7,639 bases of DNA from NCBI GenBank assembly GCA_945928335.1, contig CAMENK010000029.1:1-7639 (forward strand), written 5' to 3'. Origin of the DNA: an uncultured Bacillota bacterium (GTDB lineage: Bacteria > Bacillota_I > Bacilli_A > RF39 > UBA660). The translations under genes and the position numbers were made by a program. This document shows, piece after piece, positions 1 to 6,912 of this stretch; the stretch's first letter is position 1; every line of letters begins with the position of its first letter. Under the pieces are notes generated by a model. It did no database searches. It saw only the letters and a list, made by a program, of their open reading frames with translations, and was not told the origin of the DNA.

Positions 1-69
1 TCCAAGTTTAAGTTCACTATAGGAAAAAAACGGGAACTTTGAATTTTTTTTAGTGATTAAGAAAAAATA

Positions 70-78
70 TGCTATAAT
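70..78 (+). promoter_or_regulatory. Extended -10 promoter for the acyltransferase pair
   Basis: The sequence TGC-TATAAT is a perfect -10 hexamer (73-78) preceded by a TG extension (70-71), 34 bases before the first acyltransferase start. The -35 region (about 50-55) is only T-rich and matches the consensus poorly, which is tolerable for an extended -10 promoter read by the housekeeping sigma factor. The call is from sequence pattern only. Confidence 0.65.
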
Positions 79-111
79 TAAATAAATTGAATATATATTA
101 AGAGGGATACT

Positions 112-684
112 ATGAAAAAATATATTTTATATAAGATAGCAAGGCCTATAATTACTACATACATGAAATTATTCTATAAAATAGAAGTAATAGGTAAAGA
201 AAACATCATTTCAAATGAGAAAAATATACTAGCAGGAAATCATACTAGCAATTTAGATGCTTTACTAATCATATCTTCGACAAAAAACACTATAAGATTT
301 CTAGCAAAAAAAGAACTTTTTAAAGGAATAATGAAACCAATTTTTTTAAAAGCTGGGCTTATACCCGTCGATAGAACAAAAAAAGATTCTAATGTTAAAG
401 AAATGACTTTAAAAGCTTTACAAAACAATGAAACAATATGCATATTTCCAGAAGGTACTATAAACAGAACTCAAGAAACAATCATACCATTTAAATATGG
501 GACAGTATCATTTGCTAGTAAGACAAATAGTTATATAACTCCGTTTGTTATTAAAGGAAAATATAAGTTGTTTAGGAAAAATATATCTATAATATATTTA
601 AAGCCTTACAAATTAGAAACAAATAATTTAGAAATAGAAAATAAAAAATTGATGAATATAATAAAAGGAGAATTGGAAAAATGA
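112..684 (+). CDS. PlsC-family 1-acyl-glycerol-3-phosphate acyltransferase (first of a tandem pair)
   Basis: This 190-residue protein is a lysophospholipid acyltransferase of the PlsC/LPLAT family, which transfers an acyl chain to lysophosphatidate at the inner face of the membrane during phospholipid synthesis. All four family blocks are visible: NHTSNLD (43-49, the HX4D catalytic pair H44/D49), GLIPVDR (82-88), FPEGT (112-116, phosphate binding) and the PFVIKG block (144-149). Its length is typical of short Firmicute PlsC proteins. The ATG is preceded by AGAGGG (101-106) at 5-base spacing. The third block continues FPEGTIN where most relatives, including its neighbour, have an Arg directly after FPEGT, so substrate preference may differ. 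It overlaps the next gene by four bases (ATGA), implying translational coupling. The family is clear; the exact acyl acceptor is not shown by the sequence, so no symbol is given. Confidence 0.88.
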   Translation: MKKYILYKIARPIITTYMKLFYKIEVIGKENIISNEKNILAGNHTSNLDALLIISSTKNTIRFLAKKELFKGIMKPIFLKAGLIPVDRTKKDSNVKEMTLKALQNNETICIFPEGTINRTQETIIPFKYGTVSFASKTNSYITPFVIKGKYKLFRKNISIIYLKPYKLETNNLEIENKKLMNIIKGELEK

Positions 685-1268
685 GATTTTGGTATAAAAC
701 ATTTAAAATAATATTAAAACCTTTCTATAAATTATATTATAATCCTAAAATATATAATAAAGAAAATTTAGAAGTCGAAGGGCCAGTTATATATGCAGCA
801 AACCATATACATTTAATGGATCAATGTAATATTATTATTAACACTAAAAGAGTAATTATTTACATGGCTAAAAAAGAATACTTTGATTCAATTAAAACAA
901 GATGGTTCTTTAAAATGGTTGGATGTATACCTGTTGATAGAAGCATACATGATAAAAATGCAACAAATAAAGCCTTAGAAATATTAAAAAATGGAGGCGC
1001 AATAGGGATATTTCCGGAAGGCACTAGAAATAAAACTAAAGAAAAACTTTTGCCCTTTAAATTTGGCGCTGTTTCTCTTGCAAATAAAAGTAATGCTACT
1101 ATTGTACCAATAGCAATAAGTGGTACATATAAATTTCGAAGTAAAGATTTAAAAATAAAAGTAGGAGAACCATTTAAAGTTAAAAACAATAACTTAGAAG
1201 AAGCAAATAATCATTTATATAAAACAATATTGAAAATGCTAAATGAACTTAATGTCTATAAAAAATAG
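681..1268 (+). CDS. plsC: PlsC-type 1-acyl-sn-glycerol-3-phosphate acyltransferase (second of the pair)
   Basis: This 195-residue PlsC-family acyltransferase is predicted to make phosphatidate from lysophosphatidate. Its motifs are NHIHLMD (41-47, HX4D with H42 and D47), GCIPVDR (81-87), the complete FPEGTR (111-116) and VPIAISG (142-148). The canonical EGTR makes this the better candidate of the two for the housekeeping PlsC. It is a paralogue of the preceding protein, alignable along nearly its full length (PFKYGTVSFA there, PFKFGAVSLA here). The ATG sits in an ATGA overlap with the upstream stop, and AAAGGAG at 664-670 gives a 10-base spacing. The stop codon (TAG, 1266-1268) lies inside the stem of the downstream terminator, so the last codons also form the hairpin. 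I see no membrane-spanning segment; peripheral membrane association is typical of the family. Confidence 0.9.
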   Translation: MRFWYKTFKIILKPFYKLYYNPKIYNKENLEVEGPVIYAANHIHLMDQCNIIINTKRVIIYMAKKEYFDSIKTRWFFKMVGCIPVDRSIHDKNATNKALEILKNGGAIGIFPEGTRNKTKEKLLPFKFGAVSLANKSNATIVPIAISGTYKFRSKDLKIKVGEPFKVKNNNLEEANNHLYKTILKMLNELNVYKK

Positions 1269-1279
1269 ACATTTTTTTT
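1251..1279 (+). terminator. Intrinsic terminator overlapping the end of the second plsC-type gene
   Basis: A perfect 9-bp stem, AATGTCTAT (1251-1259) with ATAGACATT (1265-1273), encloses a 5-base AAAAA loop and runs into a T tract ending at 1279. The gene's stop codon is inside the right arm, so terminating ribosomes would cover the hairpin. Confidence 0.9.
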
Positions 1280-1316
1280 AAATTGTACAAAAACACTCCA
1301 AATTTATATAAATATT

Positions 1317-1325
1317 TGATATAAT
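1317..1325 (+). promoter_or_regulatory. Extended -10 promoter for the autolysin-cohesin-LCP operon
   Basis: TGA followed by TATAAT (1320-1325) is a perfect -10 with a TG extension, placed after the upstream terminator and 23 bases before the autolysin ATG. No good -35 lies 17 bases upstream. A second possible promoter, TTGTAC (1283-1288) with TATATA (1305-1310) at 16-base spacing, lies just upstream, so two start sites are possible. The autolysin RBS AGGCGGTGA (1336-1344) is 4 bases from the start codon. Confidence 0.6.
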
Positions 1326-1348
1326 TAAAAAGAATAGGCGGTGATAAA

Positions 1349-3559
1349 ATGAAATATAAAAAATATCTAGTAATATTTTTATTATCTATATTTTTTATAA
1401 TGCCTACATTTAAAGCTGAAACAATTGGAATAGTAAGCGATTCTGATGGGATTAATTTAAGAAGGACTCCAACAAATGAAGAAAATAATATATATAAAGC
1501 TATAAAATATAATACACAATTTACTATATTAGATATAAATCCTGTTAGTGGACCTGGGTGTAGTGCCGGCTGGTATAAAATAAGTTATGAAGGTGAGATC
1601 TTATATGCGTGTAGTCTATATGTAATAACAAAAGAAGTATCAACTGGTGGTTCAGGTTATGTAACAGGTGATTATATTGCAAAAGTTAATACATCTAGTT
1701 ATATAAGTGTAAAATCAAGTGCGAGTTATTCATCTACAACATTAGATAAGCTAATTACAGGTACAAAAGTAAAAATATTAAATGAAACTACTGAAACTTC
1801 AGGATGTGCGGAAGGTTGGCTTTATATTTCTTATCATAATGGCAAAGAAGGTTTTGCTTGTGGTAATTATATAAGAACAAAAGAAGAACTAGTATTAACT
1901 GAATCTGAATATACTGATGAAGAAAAAGTATTTGCACAAAATCTAACTAATTTGGGATTTCCAGAATCTTATATTCCATATTTGATGAGAATGCATAGAA
2001 ATTACCCAACTTGGAAATTTGTTCCTTACATTACTAACATAACTTGGAATGAACTAATTGAAGGAGAGCAAGAAAAAAATAAAATAGAAAGTTCGACTAC
2101 AACTGTATTAGATTACTACATAATACCAGGAACAGTAGGAACTGAAGGAGGAAGTTGGTACTATGTTAATGATGCAGTAAATGCTTTCTTTATGGATCCT
2201 AGAAATTTTTTAAGTGAAACTTTTATTTTTATGTTTGAAAATTTAAAATACAACAAAGAATATCAAACAAGTGAAGCACTAAAGGTATTCTTTAAAAATG
2301 GCTATTTATCTAGCAATGAGTATATAGGATATTTTATAAATGCTGCAGAAACTTATGGAGTAAGTCCTCTACATCTAGCTGCAAGAGTAAAAAAAGAAGG
2401 CGGAACTAACGAAACTTATGGTCCAGTTAGAGGAAATGTAACTGATACTTTAAATGGTTGCTTACTAACAGGATATTACAATTACTATAACATAGGTGCT
2501 ACAAGTAATTGGAGCCAAGGACTATATTATGCTGCTGGAAAAGAATGTGATATTGAATCTACAAATTCTTATGGCCGTCCTTGGAAAACTAGAGAAGCCG
2601 CTATACTTGGAGGAGCAGCATTCATTGCAGATAGATACATAAATACTGGAAAAAACACACTATATTTTCAAAAATTCAATGTAGTTGTACAAAATTATTT
2701 TGCTGGACAATACATGGCTAATATAATGGCACCATCTCAAGAGGGAGAATCTGTATATGACACTATGAAAGAACTAGATGCTTTAAATCTAGCACATGAA
2801 TTCATAATTCCAGTTTATAAAGACATGCCAGAAACAGTGAGTTTACCTAACCTAGCTGATACAGATTCTAGTTTAAGCGCTATTAAAATAGATGGTAAAA
2901 CAATAACTGGATTTGATTCTGATGTCTTAGAATATACACATTATGTTACAAATGATATTGAGAAAATAAATATTAATGCTGTAACCACAAAATCCACTTC
3001 TACTGCAACATATGATGAAACATTAGAATTAACAGAAAATGAAACAACTTTTGAAATAAAAGTAACTAGTCAAAGTGGAGATACAACAACTTATAAAATA
3101 ACTGTAAAAAAAGTTGAAAGTGTAACTTCAATAGACGATATACTATCAAAATTAAGTGTAAAAGTAACAGATAATTTGATGAAAAATATCTCTGAAGGAA
3201 TAGCTTCTAATACTTTAATATCAAACATAAAAAAAGCAGATCCAACCAGCATAGTAATTTATAAAGATAAAAATAACAACATAATAACTACTTCTTCAAA
3301 TTTAAAAACAGGAGATAAAATTGAATTAACAAGTTCAAATGGAGAAAATAAAACATTTGAAATAGTTGTAAATGGAGACGTTGATGGAGATGGAACTGTA
3401 ACCATAAAAGACTTACTTAGAGTACAAAAGCATATATTAAAAGAAACACTTTTAAGTGGGGCTTACAAAGAAGCTGCTGACACAGATACAGATAATAGTA
3501 TAACTATAAAAGATTTACTTAGAGTACAAAAGCACATTTTAAAAGAAATAAATTTATAA
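1349..3559 (+). CDS. Secreted autolysin: SH3b-like x2, glucosaminidase, cadherin-like domain, type I dockerin
   Basis: This 736-residue exported peptidoglycan hydrolase begins with a signal peptide (lysines at 2-5, hydrophobic core, likely cleavage after A23 in FKA). Two SH3b-like wall-binding domains follow (about 25-95 and 104-176), each with a matching Cys pair (C71/C88, C153/C171). The catalytic part (about 190-465) is of the endo-beta-N-acetylglucosaminidase (Glucosaminidase/GH73-like) type: YLMRMHRNYPTWKFVP, then SPLHLAARVKKEGG with E350 as probable catalytic acid, YNYYNIGA (377-384) and LYFQKFNV...QYMANIMAPS. A cadherin-like beta-sandwich spans about 506-589, and a linker domain about 594-674. 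Residues 676-736 form a dockerin with two near-identical F-hand segments (D677/D679/D681/D688 and D711/D713/D715/D722, each followed by TIKDLLRVQKHILKE). The dockerin predicts non-covalent docking to a cohesin, and the next gene encodes a candidate. First gene of a three-gene operon. Domain calls are firm; cleavage specificity is inferred from the family. Confidence 0.92.
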   Translation: MKYKKYLVIFLLSIFFIMPTFKAETIGIVSDSDGINLRRTPTNEENNIYKAIKYNTQFTILDINPVSGPGCSAGWYKISYEGEILYACSLYVITKEVSTGGSGYVTGDYIAKVNTSSYISVKSSASYSSTTLDKLITGTKVKILNETTETSGCAEGWLYISYHNGKEGFACGNYIRTKEELVLTESEYTDEEKVFAQNLTNLGFPESYIPYLMRMHRNYPTWKFVPYITNITWNELIEGEQEKNKIESSTTTVLDYYIIPGTVGTEGGSWYYVNDAVNAFFMDPRNFLSETFIFMFENLKYNKEYQTSEALKVFFKNGYLSSNEYIGYFINAAETYGVSPLHLAARVKKEGGTNETYGPVRGNVTDTLNGCLLTGYYNYYNIGATSNWSQGLYYAAGKECDIESTNSYGRPWKTREAAILGGAAFIADRYINTGKNTLYFQKFNVVVQNYFAGQYMANIMAPSQEGESVYDTMKELDALNLAHEFIIPVYKDMPETVSLPNLADTDSSLSAIKIDGKTITGFDSDVLEYTHYVTNDIEKININAVTTKSTSTATYDETLELTENETTFEIKVTSQSGDTTTYKITVKKVESVTSIDDILSKLSVKVTDNLMKNISEGIASNTLISNIKKADPTSIVIYKDKNNNIITTSSNLKTGDKIELTSSNGENKTFEIVVNGDVDGDGTVTIKDLLRVQKHILKETLLSGAYKEAADTDTDNSITIKDLLRVQKHILKEINL
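3398..3547 (+). repeat. Duplicated dockerin segment, conserved at DNA level
   Basis: Two 48-base units (3398-3445 and 3500-3547, offset 102 bases) encode the V/I-TIKDLLRVQKHILKE part of each dockerin half. By eye they differ at 5 of 48 positions; four of these are silent and one gives V versus I. Dockerins always have two related halves, but such close DNA identity suggests recent duplication or gene conversion. Confidence 0.85.
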
Positions 3560-3577
3560 AAGGAGTTGAATTAATAA

Positions 3578-4960
3578 ATGAAAAAAATAAGTATATTTCT
3601 TATAAGTCTAATGACTATGTTTACTTGTTTAGAAAGTCTAAATGCAGCATCAGCATCCATAACAGTTACTACTAACAAAAGTTCAGTTGTAGTTGGAAAT
3701 ACATTTAATGCAACTGTTACTATCTATTCAAGTGGTGGTATTGGATCTTGGGAATATAACATTAAATATGATACTTCTAAATTAAAACTTGTAAGTGGAC
3801 AATCAGCCGTAGCGGATGTAGCCCAATCAAGTGGAAAAACTTCAGTTAGTTACAATTATACATTTAAAGCAATTGCATCAGGAAAAGCAGAAATTGGAGT
3901 AAAATCATACAATGTAATAGACTGGGATGTACAAGACTTATCAACATCAGCAAATTCTAAAACTATTACAATAATAACTCAACAAGAATTAGAAGCAAGT
4001 TATTCTAAAAATAATAATTTATCTTCTATAGTTGTAGAAGGATATGAATTAAATGAAGAATTCAATAAAGATACATTAGAATATACTGTAAGCGTACCTA
4101 GTGACACAGAAAAAATAAACTTAAATGCCTCAGTAGAAGATAAAACAGCTGGAGTAAGTGGAACAGGTGAATTTGAAGTATCAGAAGGAGATAATAAATT
4201 TGAACTAATAGTGACTGCACAAAATGGTGCAAAAAAAACTTATACTGTAACAGTAAAAGTAGAAGATCAAAATCCAATAAATGTATCAATCGATGGAAAA
4301 AAGTACACAGTAATAAAAAGAAGCAGTACATTAACCGCACCATCAACATATGAAGAAACAAAAATAACAATTGATGGTATAGAAGTACCTGCTTTCAAAA
4401 GTTCAATAACTGACTACATATTAGTTGGATTAAAAGATGAAAGTGGAAATAGTGGATTATATATATATAATGAAAATGACAAAACTTATACAAAATATAT
4501 AGAAATAAAAACGTCAGGATTAACAATTTACCCTAAAATACCAACTAAAATCCCTGAAGGTTATAAACAAACAACATTAGTAATAAATGAAGAAGAAATA
4601 ACAGCTTATAGTTATAATGGCAATAAAGAATTTTATTTAATATATGGAATAAATATCGAAAATGGAAAAGAAGATTTCTATGAATATGATAAAGAAAATA
4701 ATACACTATCAAGATATAATGGTAGTATAGTAGAAGAATTAACAAAAAGAAATGAAAACTACTTAATGATTATTCTAGTTCTAGGATTAGAAACTATATT
4801 ACTTTTATTGATATTATTAGTAACATTTATTAAAAACAAAAAAAGAAAAAAGAGATTAATGAAAAAAAGATTAGAAAATCAAAAGGAAGAAAATAAAGAT
4901 ACAAATAAAGAAGAAAAAACAAAGGACGTTAAAGAAGAAAAGGAGAATAATAAAAAATGA
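3578..4960 (+). CDS. Membrane-anchored cohesin-domain protein (cohesin-like, cadherin-like, two-repeat domain, TM anchor)
   Basis: This 460-residue surface protein has a signal peptide (1 to about 23, ending LNA). A cohesin-like domain spans about 27-133, with the VVVGNTFNATVTI strand, the IKYDTSKLKLVSG strand/turn and the KTITI end strand typical of cohesins, the receptors for dockerins. A cadherin-like beta-sandwich (about 147-228) resembles the one in the upstream autolysin (both contain LEYT, EKIN and TYxxTVK). Residues 261-311 and 331-383 form two copies of an unrecognised beta-rich unit. A single membrane helix (about 394-418) is followed by a very basic, then Lys/Glu-rich cytoplasmic tail (419-460). 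There is no LPXTG or S-layer motif, so anchoring is by the helix. The start follows AAAGGAG (3559-3565) at 12 bases, rather long, and 18 bases after the upstream stop. It overlaps the LCP gene by ATGA. Likely role, by inference: tethering the neighbouring dockerin autolysin at the membrane. The cohesin call is by pattern and would need a fold check. Confidence 0.82.
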   Translation: MKKISIFLISLMTMFTCLESLNAASASITVTTNKSSVVVGNTFNATVTIYSSGGIGSWEYNIKYDTSKLKLVSGQSAVADVAQSSGKTSVSYNYTFKAIASGKAEIGVKSYNVIDWDVQDLSTSANSKTITIITQQELEASYSKNNNLSSIVVEGYELNEEFNKDTLEYTVSVPSDTEKINLNASVEDKTAGVSGTGEFEVSEGDNKFELIVTAQNGAKKTYTVTVKVEDQNPINVSIDGKKYTVIKRSSTLTAPSTYEETKITIDGIEVPAFKSSITDYILVGLKDESGNSGLYIYNENDKTYTKYIEIKTSGLTIYPKIPTKIPEGYKQTTLVINEEEITAYSYNGNKEFYLIYGINIENGKEDFYEYDKENNTLSRYNGSIVEELTKRNENYLMIILVLGLETILLLLILLVTFIKNKKRKKRLMKKRLENQKEENKDTNKEEKTKDVKEEKENNKK

Positions 4961-6852
4961 AAAAATTTAAGGCACTAAACATAATTTCAATAATACTATC
5001 TTTAATACTAATTTTTTCAGTAGGATTTACAATTTACACATTATATTTATTATCAGGAATAGAAACCTTTTGTAGAATAATGCTAATTATAATTTTAATA
5101 CTATTTTTATTATTATTCTTATATTCTTTATTTGATAGTGTAAAATTTCTTAAAAAGAAAAAATTCACAATATATTCTATATTAACAATTATAATGTCTA
5201 TAATATGCATAGCCATTTCATTTGTTATTTACAAAGTATATAGTAAACTTGATAATTTTAATACAGAAGATGTGAAATATCATACTTCATTAATATCCTT
5301 AACTGAGCAAGGAAAAATAAATGATATTAAAGATTTAAAAATAGGAATGATAGAAGATGAAGAAGATATCGAAGGATACATACTTCCTAATGAAGTAATA
5401 AAAGAATATAAACTAGATGAAAACAATGAAATTAAAACATATTCAGATACTGTAACTCTAATGACTGCATTAGTAGATGGAGAAGTAGATGCAATATTTA
5501 TAAGTTCTAACTATAAAAATATGTTTAAAAGTGTAGAAAACTTTGATAGCAATTCAGAAATATATCTAATACATGAATATGGAAAAAACTATAAAAAAGC
5601 AGAAACAGAAGAAGATATTATATCAACAGGTTCTAAAATAACAAAACCTTTTACAATACTATTATTAGGTATTGACTCTGAAGAAGAAAATATAAAAACA
5701 AGTAGTTCATTTAATGGGGATACAATAATGTTAATTTCATTTGATCCAGAAACATTACATGCTACAATGTTTAGTATTCCAAGAGACACATATGTTAAAA
5801 TGGCTTGTGGAGGAAATTATACCAAAATAAATGCTGCAGCATGGGGCGGAACAAAATGTATGGTAAAAACAGTTGAAAATTTTACTGGATTAACAATAGA
5901 TTACTATGCAAAAATAAACTTTAAGGGTGTAATAGACTTAGTAGATGCACTAGGTGGAATAACAGTTGATGTTCCTATGGATTTTTGTGAAAGCAATGAA
6001 GATAGAATGGAAGGCCCAGGATATGAAATATGTTTAAATAAGGGAGTACAAGTACTAAATGGACAACAAGCTTTAGCTTTGGCTAGACACAGAAAAACTT
6101 TACCTTTAGGAGATTTTCAAAGAGGACAAAATCAGCAACTTGTAGTTGAAGGAATGATAAAACAAATTAAAACAATAAGAAATGTAAATGATTTATATAA
6201 AATACTAGATACAATTAGTAATAACATAGATCTAAGCATGACAACAGAAGAAATATTATCATTCTATAACATAGCTAAGTCAATCATGCTAAAAAATTCT
6301 GATGTCAACTTAAATATAACAAAAACATTTTTAACTGGATATAGTTTGATGATTTATGAAAGTTGGGGTTATACTTATACTTTTCATAATTATAAACAGA
6401 GTTTAAATAGCATAATAAATGCAATGAAAGTAAACTTAGGATTATTACCACAAGAAGAAATAAAACAAATAAGTTTTAGCATAAATAAACCTTATGAAAA
6501 AGAAATAGTAGGATATGAATATTATAATGAAGCTCAAAAATCTCTAATGCCTAATCTAATAGGTTCAAGTGAATCTTATGCAAAATCATGGGCTTCAGCT
6601 ACAGGAAGAACTATAAATGTAGTAGAGGTAGAGAGTTCAGATTCATCATATTCAGATGGTCAAATAATTAATCAAAGTGTACACGAAGGCGTAATTGTTG
6701 ATAAAATACCAAGTACAATAACTATAGAAGTAATAAGAAAAAAAGTAGTGGATAATCCAATTGAAACAGAAAAACCTGATGAGAATCCTTCAGATGAAAA
6801 TGAAGAAACAGATCAAGAAATACCTGGAACTCCTACAGAAGGAGAAGAATAA
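4957..6852 (+). CDS. LytR-CpsA-Psr (LCP) family wall-polymer transferase with solute-binding-like and PASTA domains
   Basis: This 631-residue protein belongs to the LCP family, which attaches lipid-linked glycopolymers (teichoic acids, capsule) to peptidoglycan outside the membrane. Three hydrophobic helices (about 8-33, 38-60, 71-92) precede an extracellular region (about 118-226) resembling part of a periplasmic solute-binding domain (DIKDLKIGMI, then ALVDGEVDAIF). The LCP core (about 231-445) shows FTILLLGID (D240), GDTIML (D255), FSIPRDTYV (R276/D277), KINAA (290-294), ALARHR (R377/R379) and GDFQRGQNQQ (D386/R389), the conserved polyprenyl-phosphate and metal-binding set. Four Cys (C284, C301, C344, C359) could form disulfides. 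A single PASTA-like domain (about 528-593) begins MPNLIGSSES, followed by an acidic Pro-rich tail. The ATG overlaps the cohesin gene's TGA; AAGGAG (4940-4945) lies 11 bases upstream. Last gene before a strong terminator. Polymer identity cannot be told from the sequence. Confidence 0.9.
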   Translation: MKKFKALNIISIILSLILIFSVGFTIYTLYLLSGIETFCRIMLIIILILFLLLFLYSLFDSVKFLKKKKFTIYSILTIIMSIICIAISFVIYKVYSKLDNFNTEDVKYHTSLISLTEQGKINDIKDLKIGMIEDEEDIEGYILPNEVIKEYKLDENNEIKTYSDTVTLMTALVDGEVDAIFISSNYKNMFKSVENFDSNSEIYLIHEYGKNYKKAETEEDIISTGSKITKPFTILLLGIDSEEENIKTSSSFNGDTIMLISFDPETLHATMFSIPRDTYVKMACGGNYTKINAAAWGGTKCMVKTVENFTGLTIDYYAKINFKGVIDLVDALGGITVDVPMDFCESNEDRMEGPGYEICLNKGVQVLNGQQALALARHRKTLPLGDFQRGQNQQLVVEGMIKQIKTIRNVNDLYKILDTISNNIDLSMTTEEILSFYNIAKSIMLKNSDVNLNITKTFLTGYSLMIYESWGYTYTFHNYKQSLNSIINAMKVNLGLLPQEEIKQISFSINKPYEKEIVGYEYYNEAQKSLMPNLIGSSESYAKSWASATGRTINVVEVESSDSSYSDGQIINQSVHEGVIVDKIPSTITIEVIRKKVVDNPIETEKPDENPSDENEETDQEIPGTPTEGEE

Positions 6853-6857
6853 AATAT

Positions 6858-6890
6858 AAGTTTATAAACTGATGTTTATAGACTTTTTTT
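6858..6890 (+). terminator. Intrinsic terminator of the autolysin-cohesin-LCP operon
   Basis: A 12-bp stem (6858-6869 with 6874-6885, one G-T wobble at 6862/6881) closes a 4-base TGAT loop. A T tract to 6890 overlaps the end of the right arm. It starts 5 bases after the LCP stop codon. Confidence 0.92.
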
Positions 6891-6912
6891 AATAAAAAAG
6901 AAAAATAGTAAC

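Noticed and set aside
10..51. Possible terminator of an upstream gene (AAGTTC with GAACTT, then a T run)
   Set aside because: The stem has only 6 clear pairs with a loop of about 18 bases and a gap before the T run. No upstream gene is visible to support it.
4840..4957. Purine-rich AAAGAAGAA-type repeat at the 3' end of the cohesin gene
   Set aside because: It is explained by Lys/Glu codons of the cytoplasmic tail in an AT-rich genome and has no regular period.
240..5789. Open frames of 60-109 codons on the minus strand at 240-443, 860-1189, 4098-4370, 4545-4745, 5034-5216 and 5589-5789
   Set aside because: All lie opposite well-supported + strand genes, lack ribosome binding sites, and give hydrophobic Leu/Phe-rich or low-complexity products typical of antisense to AT-rich coding sequence.
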